From NCBI GenBank assembly GCA_030490835.1, contig CM059971.1:122172564-122236563 (forward strand): a DNA stretch of 64,000 nt. Reading direction: 5' to 3'. This DNA is from Annona cherimola. Lineage: Eukaryota > Streptophyta > Magnoliopsida > Magnoliales > Annonaceae. The position numbers and the translations under genes are program-made. Each line of letters starts with the position of its first letter. Position 1 is the stretch's first letter. Below are positions 38,901-51,831 of the stretch, in pieces. A model generated the notes under the pieces. That model saw only the letters and a list, made by a program, of their open reading frames with translations, did no database searches and was not told where the DNA came from.

Positions 38901-41900
38901 AATCCTGCAAATTTTCCATAAAACTTTTGTAAATAATTTGGATGTTGCTTCGATAATAAAACTTTCTCTAAGTCCCTAAGCACTTTGATAATATTTTTTT
39001 TGTCCAAGTCCCTAAGCGAAAACAGCATCAACAAACCTTCTTGCATCTCTCATCATATCTCTGGTTATAACTTCAAAGATATCTTGGAGTAATCTCACAA
39101 CTTTGTGTTGATGGGAAGTTTCATTTTTGATCTTCATAAGGACATGTCATAGTCATAGCACAAAGACAAAGCTGTCAGTGCTCAAATATAGAAGCATAAA
39201 CATTAAGAGCAAAAATAAGGTGATCTATAGAATGTTAGATACCAAAAGTTGAACCAATGCAGCACATTTATCACAAAGGACTGACAGCTTGCTCATCTCA
39301 AAGTTAGACAGAAAGATGGATCTGCTAATACTTGTTTCAACCTCGGAAATTATTTCCGAGATAACCCTGAAAAGACACCCATGAAAGATAACAGAAAAAA
39401 TAAAATACAGAACACGAAGATGGTGAAATTTGGTGATCAAGTAGAAGCTTGAGTGAAAAAATCAAAATACCAATAAATTGTTGCAGGTGCAAATTGATAA
39501 TCATGAATATTACTACCTTTTTTCAAGTTCACGCACCACAAGAAGTTCAAGGATACTCTTCAATGTCTCATAACACTCCACTATAGCAGAGTGCATGCGA
39601 CTATCTTTTCTAATCCTTTTGTAAAGATGATCATCTTTTCCTGAGAACTCTTTGACCATATCCACGGCAGCTGACAACTGGAATACAGCAAGGAACACTT
39701 TGGTGTTATAATTGGTCAAAAGATATGATTGAATGAATTATAAGGAGTGAAAATAGACATGTTTGAATGAATTATAAGGAGTGAAAATAGATACCTTGGC
39801 AGCTAGAAGAAAAGCAGGCCACTGGATTCTGCCAGCACTTAACTCTGACGACAGAGGTATGATCAGCAAATCCATCTCTCTGTTGAACAGAAAATAGTTT
39901 CTTCAGTCATGCAACTAAACAGAACATATGGTTGCAGCAACAACCTGAAGAGTACCTATTGTTTATCAAGTCCTCTGAACGAAAAGTAGTGATGATTTGA
40001 TTCCATACTTGAGTGAATTTAGCAGCACCATTTTTCTCAATTACTGATGTCTGAAGGAAACACAATTTAAATTTTGCATCAAGAAAGTAGTCATGAATTC
40101 TTTGCACAACAAGAATCTTATGAATTAGGAACACTAGATAGGATTACCCTGCAGAACTTTTTCTGGAGGAAGCTCCTGATGTTTGTTTTGTGCTCTTTTC
40201 TTGCCAAAGGTGGAATAAGGCGAACATTGAAAGCAGCTGGCAGGGTGTGGAATCTACTTCTAAGCATTCCCATGGTATGAATCTAAAAATAAAAAAATCA
40301 GAAGATTACTTGTACAAGAAATATGAACTGTAATTTCATAACAAATAACAACCAGTAATCCTTCAAAGTTAACCAGAGTTTTTGCCATTGTCAGAAGGAT
40401 ATCAGGGATCACCTCACCCATATGATGGAAGATGCCGTAGACTCCACCAATGATGGTACAAAGTACAGAATACCAAATCTGAGTGTCCATGAAGTATACC
40501 TGAATAGCTAAGAGAAAAACCAAGCATGAAAACGAAATATCTGTCGCTAAAAAAAGGATAATCAGGAAGACCAATTGTAGTATATTGAAAATTAACACTT
40601 TTGGAGCCATAATTTTCAGAACTCACGAGTATGATAGGAGCCCAAATAGCAACAATCGCCCCAGCATTGTTTTTCACTGAATAAGAACTATATACATTAA
40701 TTCAATTGAGTAGAACAATCTAAATTCAAGTATTTAACTTGAGGTTTGAAAGATAGGTTCACCTTTTGGAAAAAGTTCATGCCATTCATACTTGCTTACA
40801 CCAATTTTCATTATCTGCTTAGTTGGTTCGACAAGTGGTTTTACCTGCATATGAAGCACTAATCTTTAATTTGTTTAGTTGAAAAACATAAGCTTATGGA
40901 CATAAGTAGTTGTCAACTCTTGAATAACAGAAGTTCAATTCTCTCAATTGAAGCATAGTTGAAGTAAAACTCAAGCTTATGCTGTTCATTGCTCATAATA
41001 AACAATTCATTAAATCATCTTGTAATGGCATGGAAAAATAATTACCTCGAAGTGGTAACTGAATGAAAATTTGCTTAACAACAGTAGTCCCCAAAAAAGT
41101 GTGTACCTAGAAATTGTAGCCAACATACACATCATGGATGGGTCTTACAAGCAGCTCAAGTACAATCAAACTAAGAACTTGAGAATTACTTGACGGCAGA
41201 AACCAGACGTTCTTGCATTCCTCGTCCAACATATAGTTGTGGCTGCATGACAAACCACATGCTAATGATAACCTGATAATATGGACTCAATCTTGAATCA
41301 AGGTCAAGTATATCATATGAAGATCCCACTAGCAAGGTGCAATGCAGGAATCATTTGATCGGGACTGAGAAAAAGACAGTCTAACATAGATATTAATGAG
41401 GGAGGAAGAAGATGATGTTCCAACTTCAACAACCAACTCTGTGACGATTTGTTGGGAACTGCTTGTTTGAATTCATGTCCACTATCTGGTGTCCAAAGGG
41501 TACGGCTCCCTTTAGTTTGACAGGTCAACAAAATCAACTTGATCAAGGTGGCCAGAAGTTTCAGAGTAGATGGTCAAGCGTCAGAAAATCTCCTATATAC
41601 AAATATTGCATTGAATAAAATCCATGTCATGTAAACGAACCTAATCAAAATTAATGATCCTTTTTTTTTGTTCATTTTGTCAGCTTTTGGTTAACAATGA
41701 TCAGGATTGACAAAATATGAGAGGGCAAAATTTTTTAAAATCTATAAATATCAAACTAAAAATGTCTTATATCCGCTATCTTGGAGATAAAACATAACTG
41801 GAGAATGGACATGGACTTCCTATAGCCTGTCAAACTGTTGTTAGATAAGAATGTGAAATCCACTTCCATTAAGCTCTTACAATTTGTCCCTCTATAAGCC

Positions 41901-44900
41901 ATTCAAAACACTGGTTAAAATTTTTAATAGAAAACAAAAAAACACTTCTTAAAATCCCTACTTTTCAGGAAACTAAAAAGTGAATGATATGCAGAATGAA
42001 GCTGCAACAGTTAGTTCTTAAATATTGGAAATTCAAAAGCCAATCATTCAGACAAAAATTTCGAAAATATAATCACCTTGGAGCTTGCAGAATAAAACAA
42101 TCAATGGCTCATAAAGCATATGAAGTGTACCTGAGCCCACCATGACAACAGTGAGCAGATTCTCCAATTTGATGTTTCGATATGACTGCTCAGTGCAGGG
42201 ACAAAAAACAGCACCATTCCCACAGCATTTGAGAACAAGTAAATTGTAATTGCAATCATATAAGATGAGAAGCACCATTCACCAAATCCACTCCTGAATT
42301 GTCTGGTAGAGCAAGAAGCGTTTCTTTTGGAGTCCACATAAGTGACTGGAAGACTGATGGTCCATATCACAGCAACAATAATTTTCATAACATATCTGAG
42401 AATTTGGGAGAAGGGCATGGACATCCTTGCTTTCCATATAAAAACAACATCAAAGATTGCTGCAGTTGTAAATATATAAAATATAAATCAATTGATGATC
42501 TTGGTAATGTTTCTGAGAGAGGAAAAAATCATAAGATAAGCTAGCAGAAAGAGCTAGAGTATGATAAGTGACAAGAACATGGTATGTTCAACAACCAAAC
42601 AATAACAAAATGTTCAAGCCATTCAGCAAATGAAATTCAATATTAAACAAGCAAATTGTAGGATGATATGAACGATTAAAAAAGCATCCAGTTTCAAGTG
42701 GAAGCCAAATGATAGGAACAGTACATACCAGAGAAGGAGATACAATGTCCCTATGCAGCTGCTTCCATTATATTTTCAATTTAAAATGGAATTTATTTCC
42801 CCTGGTTCCATTCTACTAGTCAAGATAAAGGAAAACATTAATGCCCAACCTTTCTTTATGATGTCCTTTGCTTTGTGGAGATTTAATCTTTGACTTATAA
42901 ACCAATAAATCTCTCTCTTTTTTTTTTAATGTAGCTCCAAGACTATAAAAAGCTGATGAAGGGCTATAAAGACCATAAAGGCTCATGTAATGGAGAGAGG
43001 CAAGTGGCAACCAATGCTGAAGAGCAAATCCTGGTGTTAGAATCATTGGTCTCAATGTAATAACATGCACTTTCACTTGCATCATCCTTTAGGTAGGGAA
43101 AACCCATCCCTTCCCTTGTGCCATATGAGAAGTACCTACCTGCCATTCCCAACCTTCTTCCTATTGCAATCGAACTCAAACATTATTTGTTTCAAGGTAA
43201 AACAATGAATATAAAGCATAGCAAAGCATCATACACGTTAGTTCAAAATTCAAATGGCAGAAATGAATTTTTTGCATTCAACAACACATTTGCTATTTCA
43301 TGTAAAAACAATGTATCTGTTAAAGATCATTCTCGCTAGTTTAAAATTGAAATGATGGATATGAATTTTTTTTAGGGGCTGTTTGGATAGCACAAAAACT
43401 TAAGGATGAGTAAAAAACTTTTCAAAATGGAGGGAGGCTTTAGAAAAGTTGTCAAATCCAACTATAGCTGAAGTATCTGAGCGTGGCAGATGATAGGGAG
43501 CTTGCTTATCTGGACATTGTCAGTGGTCGTTGCATGGGTGGCATGTGCGTTTGAATCAGCATTTTCTGCCATTTTGGCATCCATGCAACCCTCTTATTAG
43601 TGGAGAACCGTACAGTTGGCACGCATATCCCATGGTTGTCGCGTTTAATGAGCTACCCCGCAATAGATGATTACTGCCAGTTCTCTGTCATACACCATTA
43701 ACGCTTTTGAGTCTTTAAGCTGAGAAAAAACGTCGTCAAGTTTTACATATATCCAAACAGCCCCTCAATTAGTAGAGTTACAGTTACAAAAGTTGGTTGT
43801 GTGCTACAATGTTTACATCCAAATGCCTTCATTCTTCGAAACCTCAAAGCATAACAAAAATCAGAATAAAATGCACAACAAAATAAGATTATTGCTTCAA
43901 TGTATTCCCCAAACTATCCTGAATCCATATAAAGGAGAAGTGAACCTGTGAGAAGATTAAAGCCAAGGAGGAAAAAACTATACCTTGTATAAGCCTTAGA
44001 ACTGCAGAAGTTATAAAGATGCTGACAATATCCTCAAAAATAGTCACATTAACAAATTGAAAAATGGATCCCAAACCATGGAAAGCCATTATTATCATCA
44101 CCTGATACAGATTGAAAAGATAAGGCAAGAAACAAAAAAAAAAAAAAGACCAGTAACTGAACAAGAGTGATTATCTTTCTTTTTTCTAAATTCCAATATA
44201 CCTGGAGAACGAGTATAAAAAATGTCCACATTCTATCAAAACTTCTAAACAAATGCCAAAAAGAGCGGATCTCTACAAAATTTGTCTTTCCCAACCATTT
44301 GATTTCATGATCTTCAACTGCCTTGCGGTCACTGTCTGCCTTATCCTGAACTTCAGTCTAATCAGAGAAAGTGTATGAGACACCATAGATAATAACAAGA
44401 GGATAAAAGAACAAGACACGAACACATATAAAAAACCATCTTTCTGGTCCTCAATGTGAAGTGAATCAATCCAAATAGCAGCAAAAAGAATTTTATTTCA
44501 CAAAGGATAACATTGTATGTCTGATTCACATCATAATGATGACAATGACCACAGATGACGGTCATCTATTGTTTACTTTTACTGAAAATTTCTCATTGGC
44601 AACCTTTATATTGACAATATAATAATGGGGTAGCAATGAGCTAGATTTCTCTGTCCTTAACCGTAGTTGAGCTAGAAAGTCAGCCCAAACACCACTGTAA
44701 CTGAGTTATACCAAAATAAGAGTGATTAAAGATAATCCAGGTCAGCATGGGGGCCTGGTTAAGGATGGATTTATAAGGAGAGAAGTGTTGTGATTACAGG
44801 TTTAAAATATTCCACATTGAGTCTCCACAAAAAAGTTGTTCTGATTATTGAAATGATAACATTGATCCAACAATGCTATTACATATGCATTGAATTCCAA

Positions 44901-47900
44901 CCGCTCAAACTTAATTTGAGAGATACAAATCTTTCTGTCCAGTACTCACCCATTTAATTTTTGGATTGCGGCAACAGCCAAGCCTGACATTTGTATTTGG
45001 CTATTATCACTTGCCTAAAAACCCAGAGTAGATCTCAAATCTAAATGTTTCTCAAGCCGGAAAGAGCAAATCAGCCCAGTACTGCTATTTGCAAGAACCA
45101 TTGTAGCTTTTAGAATCTTGACAACTCAATGATGGTTTGTTAGTTTTTTTTCTTTTCCTCATTCATTTTTGGCTATAGGCTGTTGAAGAAAAAAAGCCCT
45201 TTCATGAATCATCAAAGTCAGCCACATGAATCCTAATTACTCATTCATAAACTGTAGCATTTACCTCGAATAACTTTACAATGTAATCAACACAATGCCA
45301 TCAGTGAATCATTTATACCTCATTAAAATTTCACATCATTTACTTATTCGAAATGATTGAAGCTGGCTAAATTTGTGTCATTAAGAAATATGGTCCCAAG
45401 AATTCACAAAATTAAAATGGAAAAAAAAGGAGCATGGAGACCAGCATTTGAGAAACACCTTAACAGTTGAGTTACATTGCTTTTTTGGAGGTACTGTACA
45501 GAAAAAGTCATGCTGAAGATGCATGGGCCAGCCTAGTTGGAAACAATTAGGAGACCTACAAATTCAAACAACAATCATCACATACAAGTAAAAGTCTATA
45601 TCACTGGATAAGGCATCACCGATTTTGATATTTATAAATAGAGAAAGGAAAAATAGAAAGGGCAGTTCTTACCAGAAAAACTCATTTAGGTCATCATAAT
45701 TTCTCCATTGAGAATGGTCAGCCATCCCACTCTTGTTTTTCTGAGCTTCCTTCAGAGTTTGATGAGGAAATTAGAAAGCCATTGAAAGCAATTGGAACTT
45801 TTAGAAGCCACGTGACATGGAAAATCAAAAAAGCACCTCATAGATGACCCTATATATTGGCGTAACCACATTTTTCAGGAAAGACTCAGATTCTCCGCCA
45901 CACACTGATACGCTCAAAGCCAATGACACCAAACCAGACAATTCATGTGCCATCTGAAACCAGAAGATTATTCAGACATATATTTAAAATAATCCTCAAT
46001 TAATAGATAAATTATGCATAGAAGTTATTTTTCTGCAAATTCTAAATGGGAACCAAATAGTCTCGCTCCCTCCCTCCCTCTCTCTCTATATATATATATC
46101 AAACCATATAGTCCATTCTGAAATCAGAAGATTTATTACCTATATTTAAAAAGAAGTTTGGAAAATAGTCCTCAATTAATAGATAAATTATGTATAAAAT
46201 TTATTTTGTGCAAATTCTAAATGTGAACCAAATAAACTCTGTCTCTCTCTCAATATTAGTATGCGACGTATGTCGACATTTTGCATTATCAAAATCTAAA
46301 TTCATTCATTAATGCCATGGTGCATCAAAGGTAATAGGCATTTTTCAAATGAGGAAGAAAGAAATTCACTTGTGAACATGAAAACTCTCATTTACCATTC
46401 CTTCTAAATTTAACGAATTAATTTATTACTCTCTATGAGCAAAGTGCAAACTAATTTTCCATAGGGCTTCAAAATTCAATCAATATGAAGAAAGGCCCCG
46501 AGACTCTTTGCAAATCATATATATGTGTGTGATCATATTTCTTTCCGTGAAAAGTGAACTATAACAATAGTTTGCAAAGATGAGTCCCAACCAGCAGAAA
46601 TGACCCAAAAACATTTAGCTTCAGCTGGTAGGCAGGAATTTCTGTCAAAGCATAACGATACAAGGTTGGGAAATTAGGAAAGTTCCATGCTACAAAATGA
46701 TTATAGTGCCACTTTGCTTAGATTTGTAGAAGAAAGATCTAGAAGAAAATGGAAAAATAGGAGTACATTCAAGATCTTGGTAACCTATTCTAGGCACCAG
46801 TGAAATAAATTAGATATCTCCATTAATGCATGTTGCCACTTCCTAGGGAGTATCGATATGCATGGTATCAAATGAAAATGATAACCCCCTTCCCCTCCAA
46901 CAAATTAAATGCTTGAGTCTTTATTGCCCTTCGACAAGTCAACTAAAGGGCTTAAAACTTCTCACGATATCCAAGTTGAGCACATGTCATGCTATCTAAA
47001 TCATTTGAAGGTAAAGTAGCATGTAAGATAGGTCCATAGCTTTACACATCCAAAACTAGAAGGATCATGAATGCACAAAAAATCTAAGATAATATCCCAG
47101 CTTACATGATGGAAGATGTAACAAAGACACTCTGGCATAAGCCTCAAGTTTGAAGCCTCCCCCCATATCAAAAGATAAAGGCCTATGTAAAGAATCTTAT
47201 ACTGTTGGATGTTCTGTGTCCTGTGCCACAAGTAAACAGATCAAGAACACACAATAAACTTTCAAGAAGAGAACTCCTGTAAAGTGATATGTAATGAGCT
47301 TCACGGGAAAAATAAAAAAATAAAAATAATAAGAAATGAGAAGAAAGAAAGGAGAAGCTGGATCTCCAAACTCATACCCTAGGTTGTCTTTTCGTTGAGA
47401 AGCCGAATCTCCAAACTCTAGGTTGTCTTTTCGTCTCAAAAATTTGCACCAATGCTTGTAATTTTTGAACAACTTTTTCATAAGCTCATTCACCGCTCTT
47501 TCATCTAGCTGATATATTATAAAGAATATTGTGATCAAAAAACACAAGTTTAAGTGCAAAAGTTTGAAACATAGCGTGGAGGAAAACAACCTTTGACAGG
47601 GGCTTAGGTTTAGGTATCTGTCTAACATGTATGTTGGCAAGCAACAAAATCAGATGCTCCCTCTGGTTGTCTACATTTCCTTTCTGCATGGACATAAACA
47701 TATAAAAAGATATAAATATTCAGTTCACCAAGCATATCCTGAAATATGACAGACTGTCCTGATCATCTCTTGAAGCATTCAATGAATGTTTAACCAGCAG
47801 TCCGGCTAAAACAAGAACATGGTATACCATAAAGAGAGATGAGAATGATGCATAGAGAGTTTGCTGAAATTAAGATGAGAGAACAAGACAGTTAAACATT

Positions 47901-50177
47901 CTACCATAAGAATATTATATTAGATAAAGTTGAAAACAGGATAACTTGTGATAATTCACCTGGAATCCAAACCATAACTGCAGCCAATCAAGAATATCCA
48001 TGAACTCTTTTTGTTTCCGATGATTTTCCGGTAGTGGCAAACCACGAATATTACGTACTGCCTCAACTGCCGCTTCAATCTGTACCAGGTTAATCTTTTT
48101 TATCAACTAGAAGATCATTCATACATGGAAAACATCTTCCATATGGATGAAATGAAAATGATAACTCTATGTCAGCGGAAAAGCTTGGTTTTTGTAACTG
48201 TGTTTATCGAAAATAATAGAAAACACGGATACTTAAACATAGCCAACTTTTAATCATTTCTGCAACTCTGTTTGTCGAAAATAATAGAAAAAATAGAGGA
48301 CATGAAGATTAAAATTCATAATAATCATTTGAAGAAAAAGAATGATAGCAGTTGGCATAAGCATCAGACCTCAGGAAGCTGCATAATTGTTTGCTGTGCA
48401 CCGCCAGGATCAAGCGGAAGAATGTTGTAAGGAGCATATAGTTCAGGTTTTTCTTCACCAGGAGTAGGCAGCTGTCAAAATACATATACATAAGTGAACT
48501 ATTTCCAGGGTCCTGAAAAGTCTACTACAGGTTTTAAAAATTTTAATGTTTTCTCCCAAGAAAAATAGGCATATTTGACACCTTCGATGCAGAAATTCCA
48601 TTCAACACAGCCAAGAGAACAGAATGAATTGCATAGACTCTCGTCAGGCGTTCCCTGCAAAAAATTCAAAGCCCAATGGAATAACTTTATTTCAGCAAGA
48701 AATAACTTTATTTCAGCTAAGATGAAATAAAGTAGTTCAATACATTAGCTCAAGGATGATTGCTACCTACTAGCTGATTCAGTCCCTCCATGTGCAAGAA
48801 TCTCAGCATACTCATCAGCATACTTTTGCAATAGCCGCTTCAGTTCTCGTGTATCACTTTTTCCCTCTAGGTTAAATTTAGTGACTTCTTCATCCTGAAT
48901 TCACATATGACTAAACAACTTACACAAAAAAAAGGATAAAAACCAACTTCACTAATGCAGGATTATAAAAAAATTTAAAAAAAAAATCACTAATGCAGAA
49001 GTCAGAGTTGTACATTTGGTTCCATCTACCAAGGTATTCAGAAACAACATATGTTAACATTCAGATTATAGAGTTTGATTTTAGATTTTTGACTACCTGT
49101 TCAAGTCTCTGCAGAAGAGAAGTTTTGAACTGCCTAACACCCCGACCACTTGACTTAGGGTCCATCTCATGTGCTTTTTCAAAAGCATGGAAACGGCCTG
49201 TCCTCGGAAAAAAAATGGTTAAAAACAAGTCTCTAAATATTAGCATGAGACTGGAAAATAGTATTTCTGAGGTCGAATGCAGAGAAAAATATAATTTCAG
49301 CACAGCAAAGAAAAATCAAATAGAATAACAAATCGTGGTGTATGAAGCAAACAGATGATATAACTAGAGATAAGGAAGCTCAAATTTGTGTGTTCTTTCC
49401 AATCCAGGCTCTTAGCTCTGTAAAAAAATGTTAACTTGACCGTGTGTTTCTTTGTTGTTGTGGTGGTATGCGCAAGGGATATGGATCACCATCCATAAAA
49501 ATACATGGTTTAGGTGAGGGATTTTTTTTTTCATCCCTACAATTTAATGCATAGACCAAATGTAAAGAATATAGATTCATATATGGATTTACATCAAAAT
49601 TTACAGCAGACGAAGGAGATCGACATGATAATCAGAGGCCCAGAACAAAATGCGCGTTTTAATAGTTAGGGTGGGCCGTAGGATCCAATCTTCATCTGGG
49701 AGAACCCACTATTAAAGAGTAACTGCAACAAGATGTTGACCTAAAAATGTAAGGCTAATCATCATAAGCCAGATAAAAGACTGGAGCAGTTTGAAGTGCT
49801 TGCTGCAATATATGTCATGGTAGTTGAAGATGAAAGAAAATAACAAAGAATCTCAAAGAAACTTTTGAAAAGCAAATTAAAAATAGGTGAATTGGGAGTC
49901 TCCGAAGCCAGCAAGTCAGCAACAAAATTCAACGTGTAAAACATCCGTCCCGCTGAATCCAATTCGACTTACAGAGGTAGGCAGCACGAGGGGACTCAAA
50001 CTCAATCTGATTGGCAAGACGGAGGAATTGACGGATGCCTGCAATGAGCGAAGGCGGGATGCTCTCGCTGTCAAAGGGGCGGGGGACATACCCAGTAGTT
50101 CTGGACCTCGGGAGAGGCCTCTGAGAGGCTCTGCTCCTTCCGGCGCTGGATTCTGCAACGACAACAATCTCTGACAT
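29992..50177 (-). CDS. CALS8: Callose synthase 8-like (GSL4), complete, 42 exons
   Basis: Plasma-membrane 1,3-beta-glucan synthase (GT48) that makes callose from UDP-glucose. The 42 exons listed in the next three entries join in phase to 5901 bases: 1966 residues, or 1930 with one of two duplicated exons. Known CALS8 is about 1970. N-terminal cytosolic region: [15 protein letters not shown] (residues about 88-102) and FKS1 domain-1 motif [20 protein letters not shown] (about 334-353). First membrane block about 480-760. Long cytosolic GT48 catalytic region about 1045-1545, with [37 protein letters not shown]-type [16 protein letters not shown] and [12 protein letters not shown]-terminal membrane block about 1548-1950. 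The closest recalled family member is CALS8 rather than CALS5 or CALS7, from [23 protein letters not shown] and [12 protein letters not shown]. Two introns use GC donors. A conserved Trp and Arg are replaced. Confidence 0.93.
35455..35562 (-). other. CALS8: CALS8 duplicated exon, downstream copy
   Basis: Also 108 bases and phase 1 at both ends. Encodes [28 protein letters not shown] (abridged). Here the second half is the family-like one and the first half has diverged. Intronic sequence just downstream of both copies is also alike (TAC.TGTTCGGCT with ATCTTCT before it), so the duplication took flanking intron with it. Confidence 0.9.
35749..35856 (-). other. CALS8: CALS8 duplicated exon, upstream copy
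   Basis: 108 bases, phase 1 at both ends. Encodes [28 protein letters not shown] (abridged). It keeps the family-like [11 protein letters not shown] in its first half; its second half departs from the family's [11 protein letters not shown]. Confidence 0.9.
35923..35950. repeat. (GA)n microsatellite
   Basis: Perfect GA run in the CALS8 intron between exons 29 and 30. Confidence 0.9.
36802..37066. mobile_element. Foldback MITE, family B, 9-bp target duplication
   Basis: Flanked by TGGATTGAA at 36793-36801 and 37067-37075, an exact 9-bp duplication. Tips AGGAACTGATT and its inverse AATCAATTCCT; next to each lies CGCGGGTGCA or CACCCGGGTGCA. The core ATTTAACATGTGTATCAA plus TTTTTACCATTTTT is palindromic with the right half. 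Mutator-like by target size. Lies in CALS8 intron 28. Confidence 0.85.
37265..38138. mobile_element. hAT-like non-autonomous element, perfect 8-bp target duplication
   Basis: Ends TAAGGGTGAAAATCGGGGCG and the inverted GGCCCTATTTTCACCCCTA. Flanks GCTTGGAA (37257-37264) and GCTTGGAA (38139-38146) are identical. Subterminal GGGTCGGG/CCCGACC-type repeats at both sides, AT-rich middle, no transposase. In CALS8 intron 28, antisense or sense status undefined. Confidence 0.92.
43375..43764. mobile_element. Tourist-like (PIF/Harbinger) MITE
   Basis: Perfect 15-bp inverted ends GGGGCTGTTTGGATA at 43375-43389 and 43750-43764; flanking trinucleotides TTA and TCA approximate the TWA target of this group. 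The interior is GC-richer than the surrounding CALS8 intron 14. Confidence 0.8.
45955..46260. repeat. Tandem duplication of about 165 bp in CALS8 intron 9
   Basis: CCAGAAGATT.ATT, CCTCAATTAATAGATAAATTATG and CAAATTCTAAATG.GAACCAAATA recur with a spacing of about 165 bases. The left copy abuts the acceptor of exon 10. CT- and TA-rich microsatellites separate the copies. Confidence 0.8.
47352..47435. repeat. Tandem duplication across the CALS8 exon 8 donor
   Basis: On the plus strand GAGAAGC..GATCTCCAAACTC starts at 47352 and a matching GAGAAGCCGAATCTCCAAACTC at 47397; both continue to CTAGGTTGTCTTTTCG. The copy at the intron side has five extra bases that form the GTATGA donor; the exonic copy lacks them. 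Confidence 0.85.
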
Positions 50178-50640
50178 GGGAAGCAGACGGGAATCATGGC
50201 GGGATATGCGAATGAGGATCCGGGGGTATTTCTAGCTTGGATTTCCGCAGCAGATTCGCTGTCTTCTTCGCTGGGATTTCTTTTCGGATTGTGGAAAGTG
50301 GCGTGAGTCGATCTTCTTTTGCTTTTTGTTGCCTTTTGCTTTTGCTTTTCCTGCATGTCTTTCTGGAAGGAGATGAGACGAAGCAAACTAGCAGAGAAAG
50401 AGAGAGAGGGAGCAAGCGGGAAGAAAGGAGGAAATAAAAAACTATCTTTTGAAAACCCTCCACGCGCGTTTTCTTTCTTCGTTCCTAAGTCCTAGCAGAA
50501 AGAGGTCGATGCATGACATAGAGCGAGTCGAGTCGCGTTACATCCGCGCTTGAGAGTAAACACGCTTTGACATGGCACACGTATGAGAATCTAGCTCCTC
50601 GCGACCGTACTTTCAAGGGAAATGAAACCACCCTTCCATC

Positions 50641-51831
50641 TAGGCGTGAAACTTGGGCCGGGTCGGTTCGAACCCGCCCGACCCAACCCGGTACCAAAAT
50701 CAAAATATGAGTTTTATTTTTAAGATTTTTTTCAAAAAAAATATCCGGTTTCAACCCGGCCCGTGGAAACCCGAAACCAAAACCGGGTTCGCACCATCCG
50801 GTACCAAAACCCGACCCGGTCCGAACCCGGTGTAATTTATATAATTTTTTTATAAATTATACATTTTTTGTAATATTAATATATAGATGGTTAATTGATT
50901 TAATATATATCAGTCAAATGGTGTAATTTAAGTGATTAATTGATTTAAATTAATGAATAACTATGATTTAATGATTTATAAAAAATAGTTAATATGGATA
51001 TTTAAAAAATATATGAGGGGTAGCCGCACGTGTAAGAACTTGACATTCGAAATACAAATGGAAATCAAGGGAGAAATTACTTGGAAGTCTTTGAATAATT
51101 TTTTAGTTTTTTTGGAAACTTTGGAGACATAAACTCATTTGAATTTTGAATTTATTTAAAAGTGGATGTAAACTTATTTAAACTTGAAATTTGTTTATTC
51201 GTCATTTTAAATTTGGATTACACTTAAATTAGATTGGAATGTTGAAGCATTATGCTTAGTGTATTTAGATTTAGTTGCTTTGAATAACTGTTATGTGGAT
51301 TATGTTTGAATTTGAGTTGGCATGATAAATCTATTTCATATTATACTTTCTGTTAGTATGAGAAATTTGTTAGTTTGAATTTTAGATTGTAGTATAAATT
51401 TGATTCATATTTTAAGTTTATTGGTATGACAAGTGGTCAATTTCTATTTTAGCAATTTGTATGATAAATATTCAGTTTGAATTCAATTTCAACAATTTGT
51501 ATGATAATGTTTAGTTCCAACTACAATAGTTGGTATGATATGTTTATTTTTTATTTCCTACACTTGAGTCATTTCCATTAGCTATTTGCTACACTTGACT
51601 TCATAAACACCGGTATGTATATTCCAATGATTTTCTTTTAGATTACAATTAAATTAAAAAAAAAAACAGTTTATCGGTAATCCGAATTTTACCCCGAAAC
51701 CAAACTAAAACCAATGCGAACCCGGTCCGAATCCGGAATAAATTCTTAGGGTTTGGGTTTACTCAAACCCGGTTAGCTTAGGGTTTGGGTTCACTCTAAC
51801 CCGATATAACCCAACCCGAGTTGCACTCCTA
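50641..51831. mobile_element. hAT-like non-autonomous element upstream of CALS8
   Basis: Ends TAGGCGTGAAAC and, inverted, TAGGAGTGCAAC. Flanking octamers CTTCCATC (50633-50640) and CTTCCATC (51832-51839) are identical. Many AACCCGG/CCGGGTT motifs lie near both ends. Its near end is about 460 bp upstream of the CALS8 start codon. Confidence 0.9.

Larger units (their letters stand above)
35968..44101 (-). other. CALS8: CALS8 exons 14-29 (first membrane block to catalytic start)
   Basis: In transcript order: 44101-43984, 42459-42131, 41242-41190, 41106-41046, 40844-40763, 40676-40627, 40499-40413, 40282-40148, 40050-39956, 39879-39795, 39677-39517, 39366-39243, 39131-39037, 38904-38760, 38644-38493, 36074-35968. 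Hydrophobic stretches include [35 protein letters not shown] and [14 protein letters not shown]. Exon 28 carries [16 protein letters not shown] and [11 protein letters not shown]. The intron 36075-38492 holds one foldback MITE and one hAT-like element; intron 42460-43983 holds a Tourist-like element. Confidence 0.85.
44202..50177 (-). other. CALS8: CALS8 exons 1-13 (N-terminal cytosolic part)
   Basis: In transcript order: 50177-49973, 49197-49097, 48894-48767, 48654-48582, 48471-48370, 48079-47960, 47683-47591, 47508-47378, 47220-47106, 45953-45837, 45749-45673, 45555-45459, 44357-44202. Every junction has an AG acceptor and GT donor and keeps the frame. The start at 50177 gives [11 protein letters not shown] and leads directly into the family's PFDSE.IPPSL segment; no earlier in-frame extension is needed. 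Exon 8 (47508-47378) contains a short internal tandem duplication next to its donor. The largest intron here is 45954-47105. Confidence 0.85.

Noticed and set aside
44950..45014. Possible extra CALS8 exon ([12 protein letters not shown]..)
   Set aside because: It has an acceptor and a GTGAGT donor and one open frame, but its length (65) would break the frame with the next exon, while joining exons 12 and 13 directly keeps it. The sequence also has no family counterpart that I know.
50660..50680. tRNA box-B-like GGTTCGAACCC
   Set aside because: It is part of the repeated CGGGT/ACCCG motifs at the end of a hAT-like element; no acceptor stem or box A is present.
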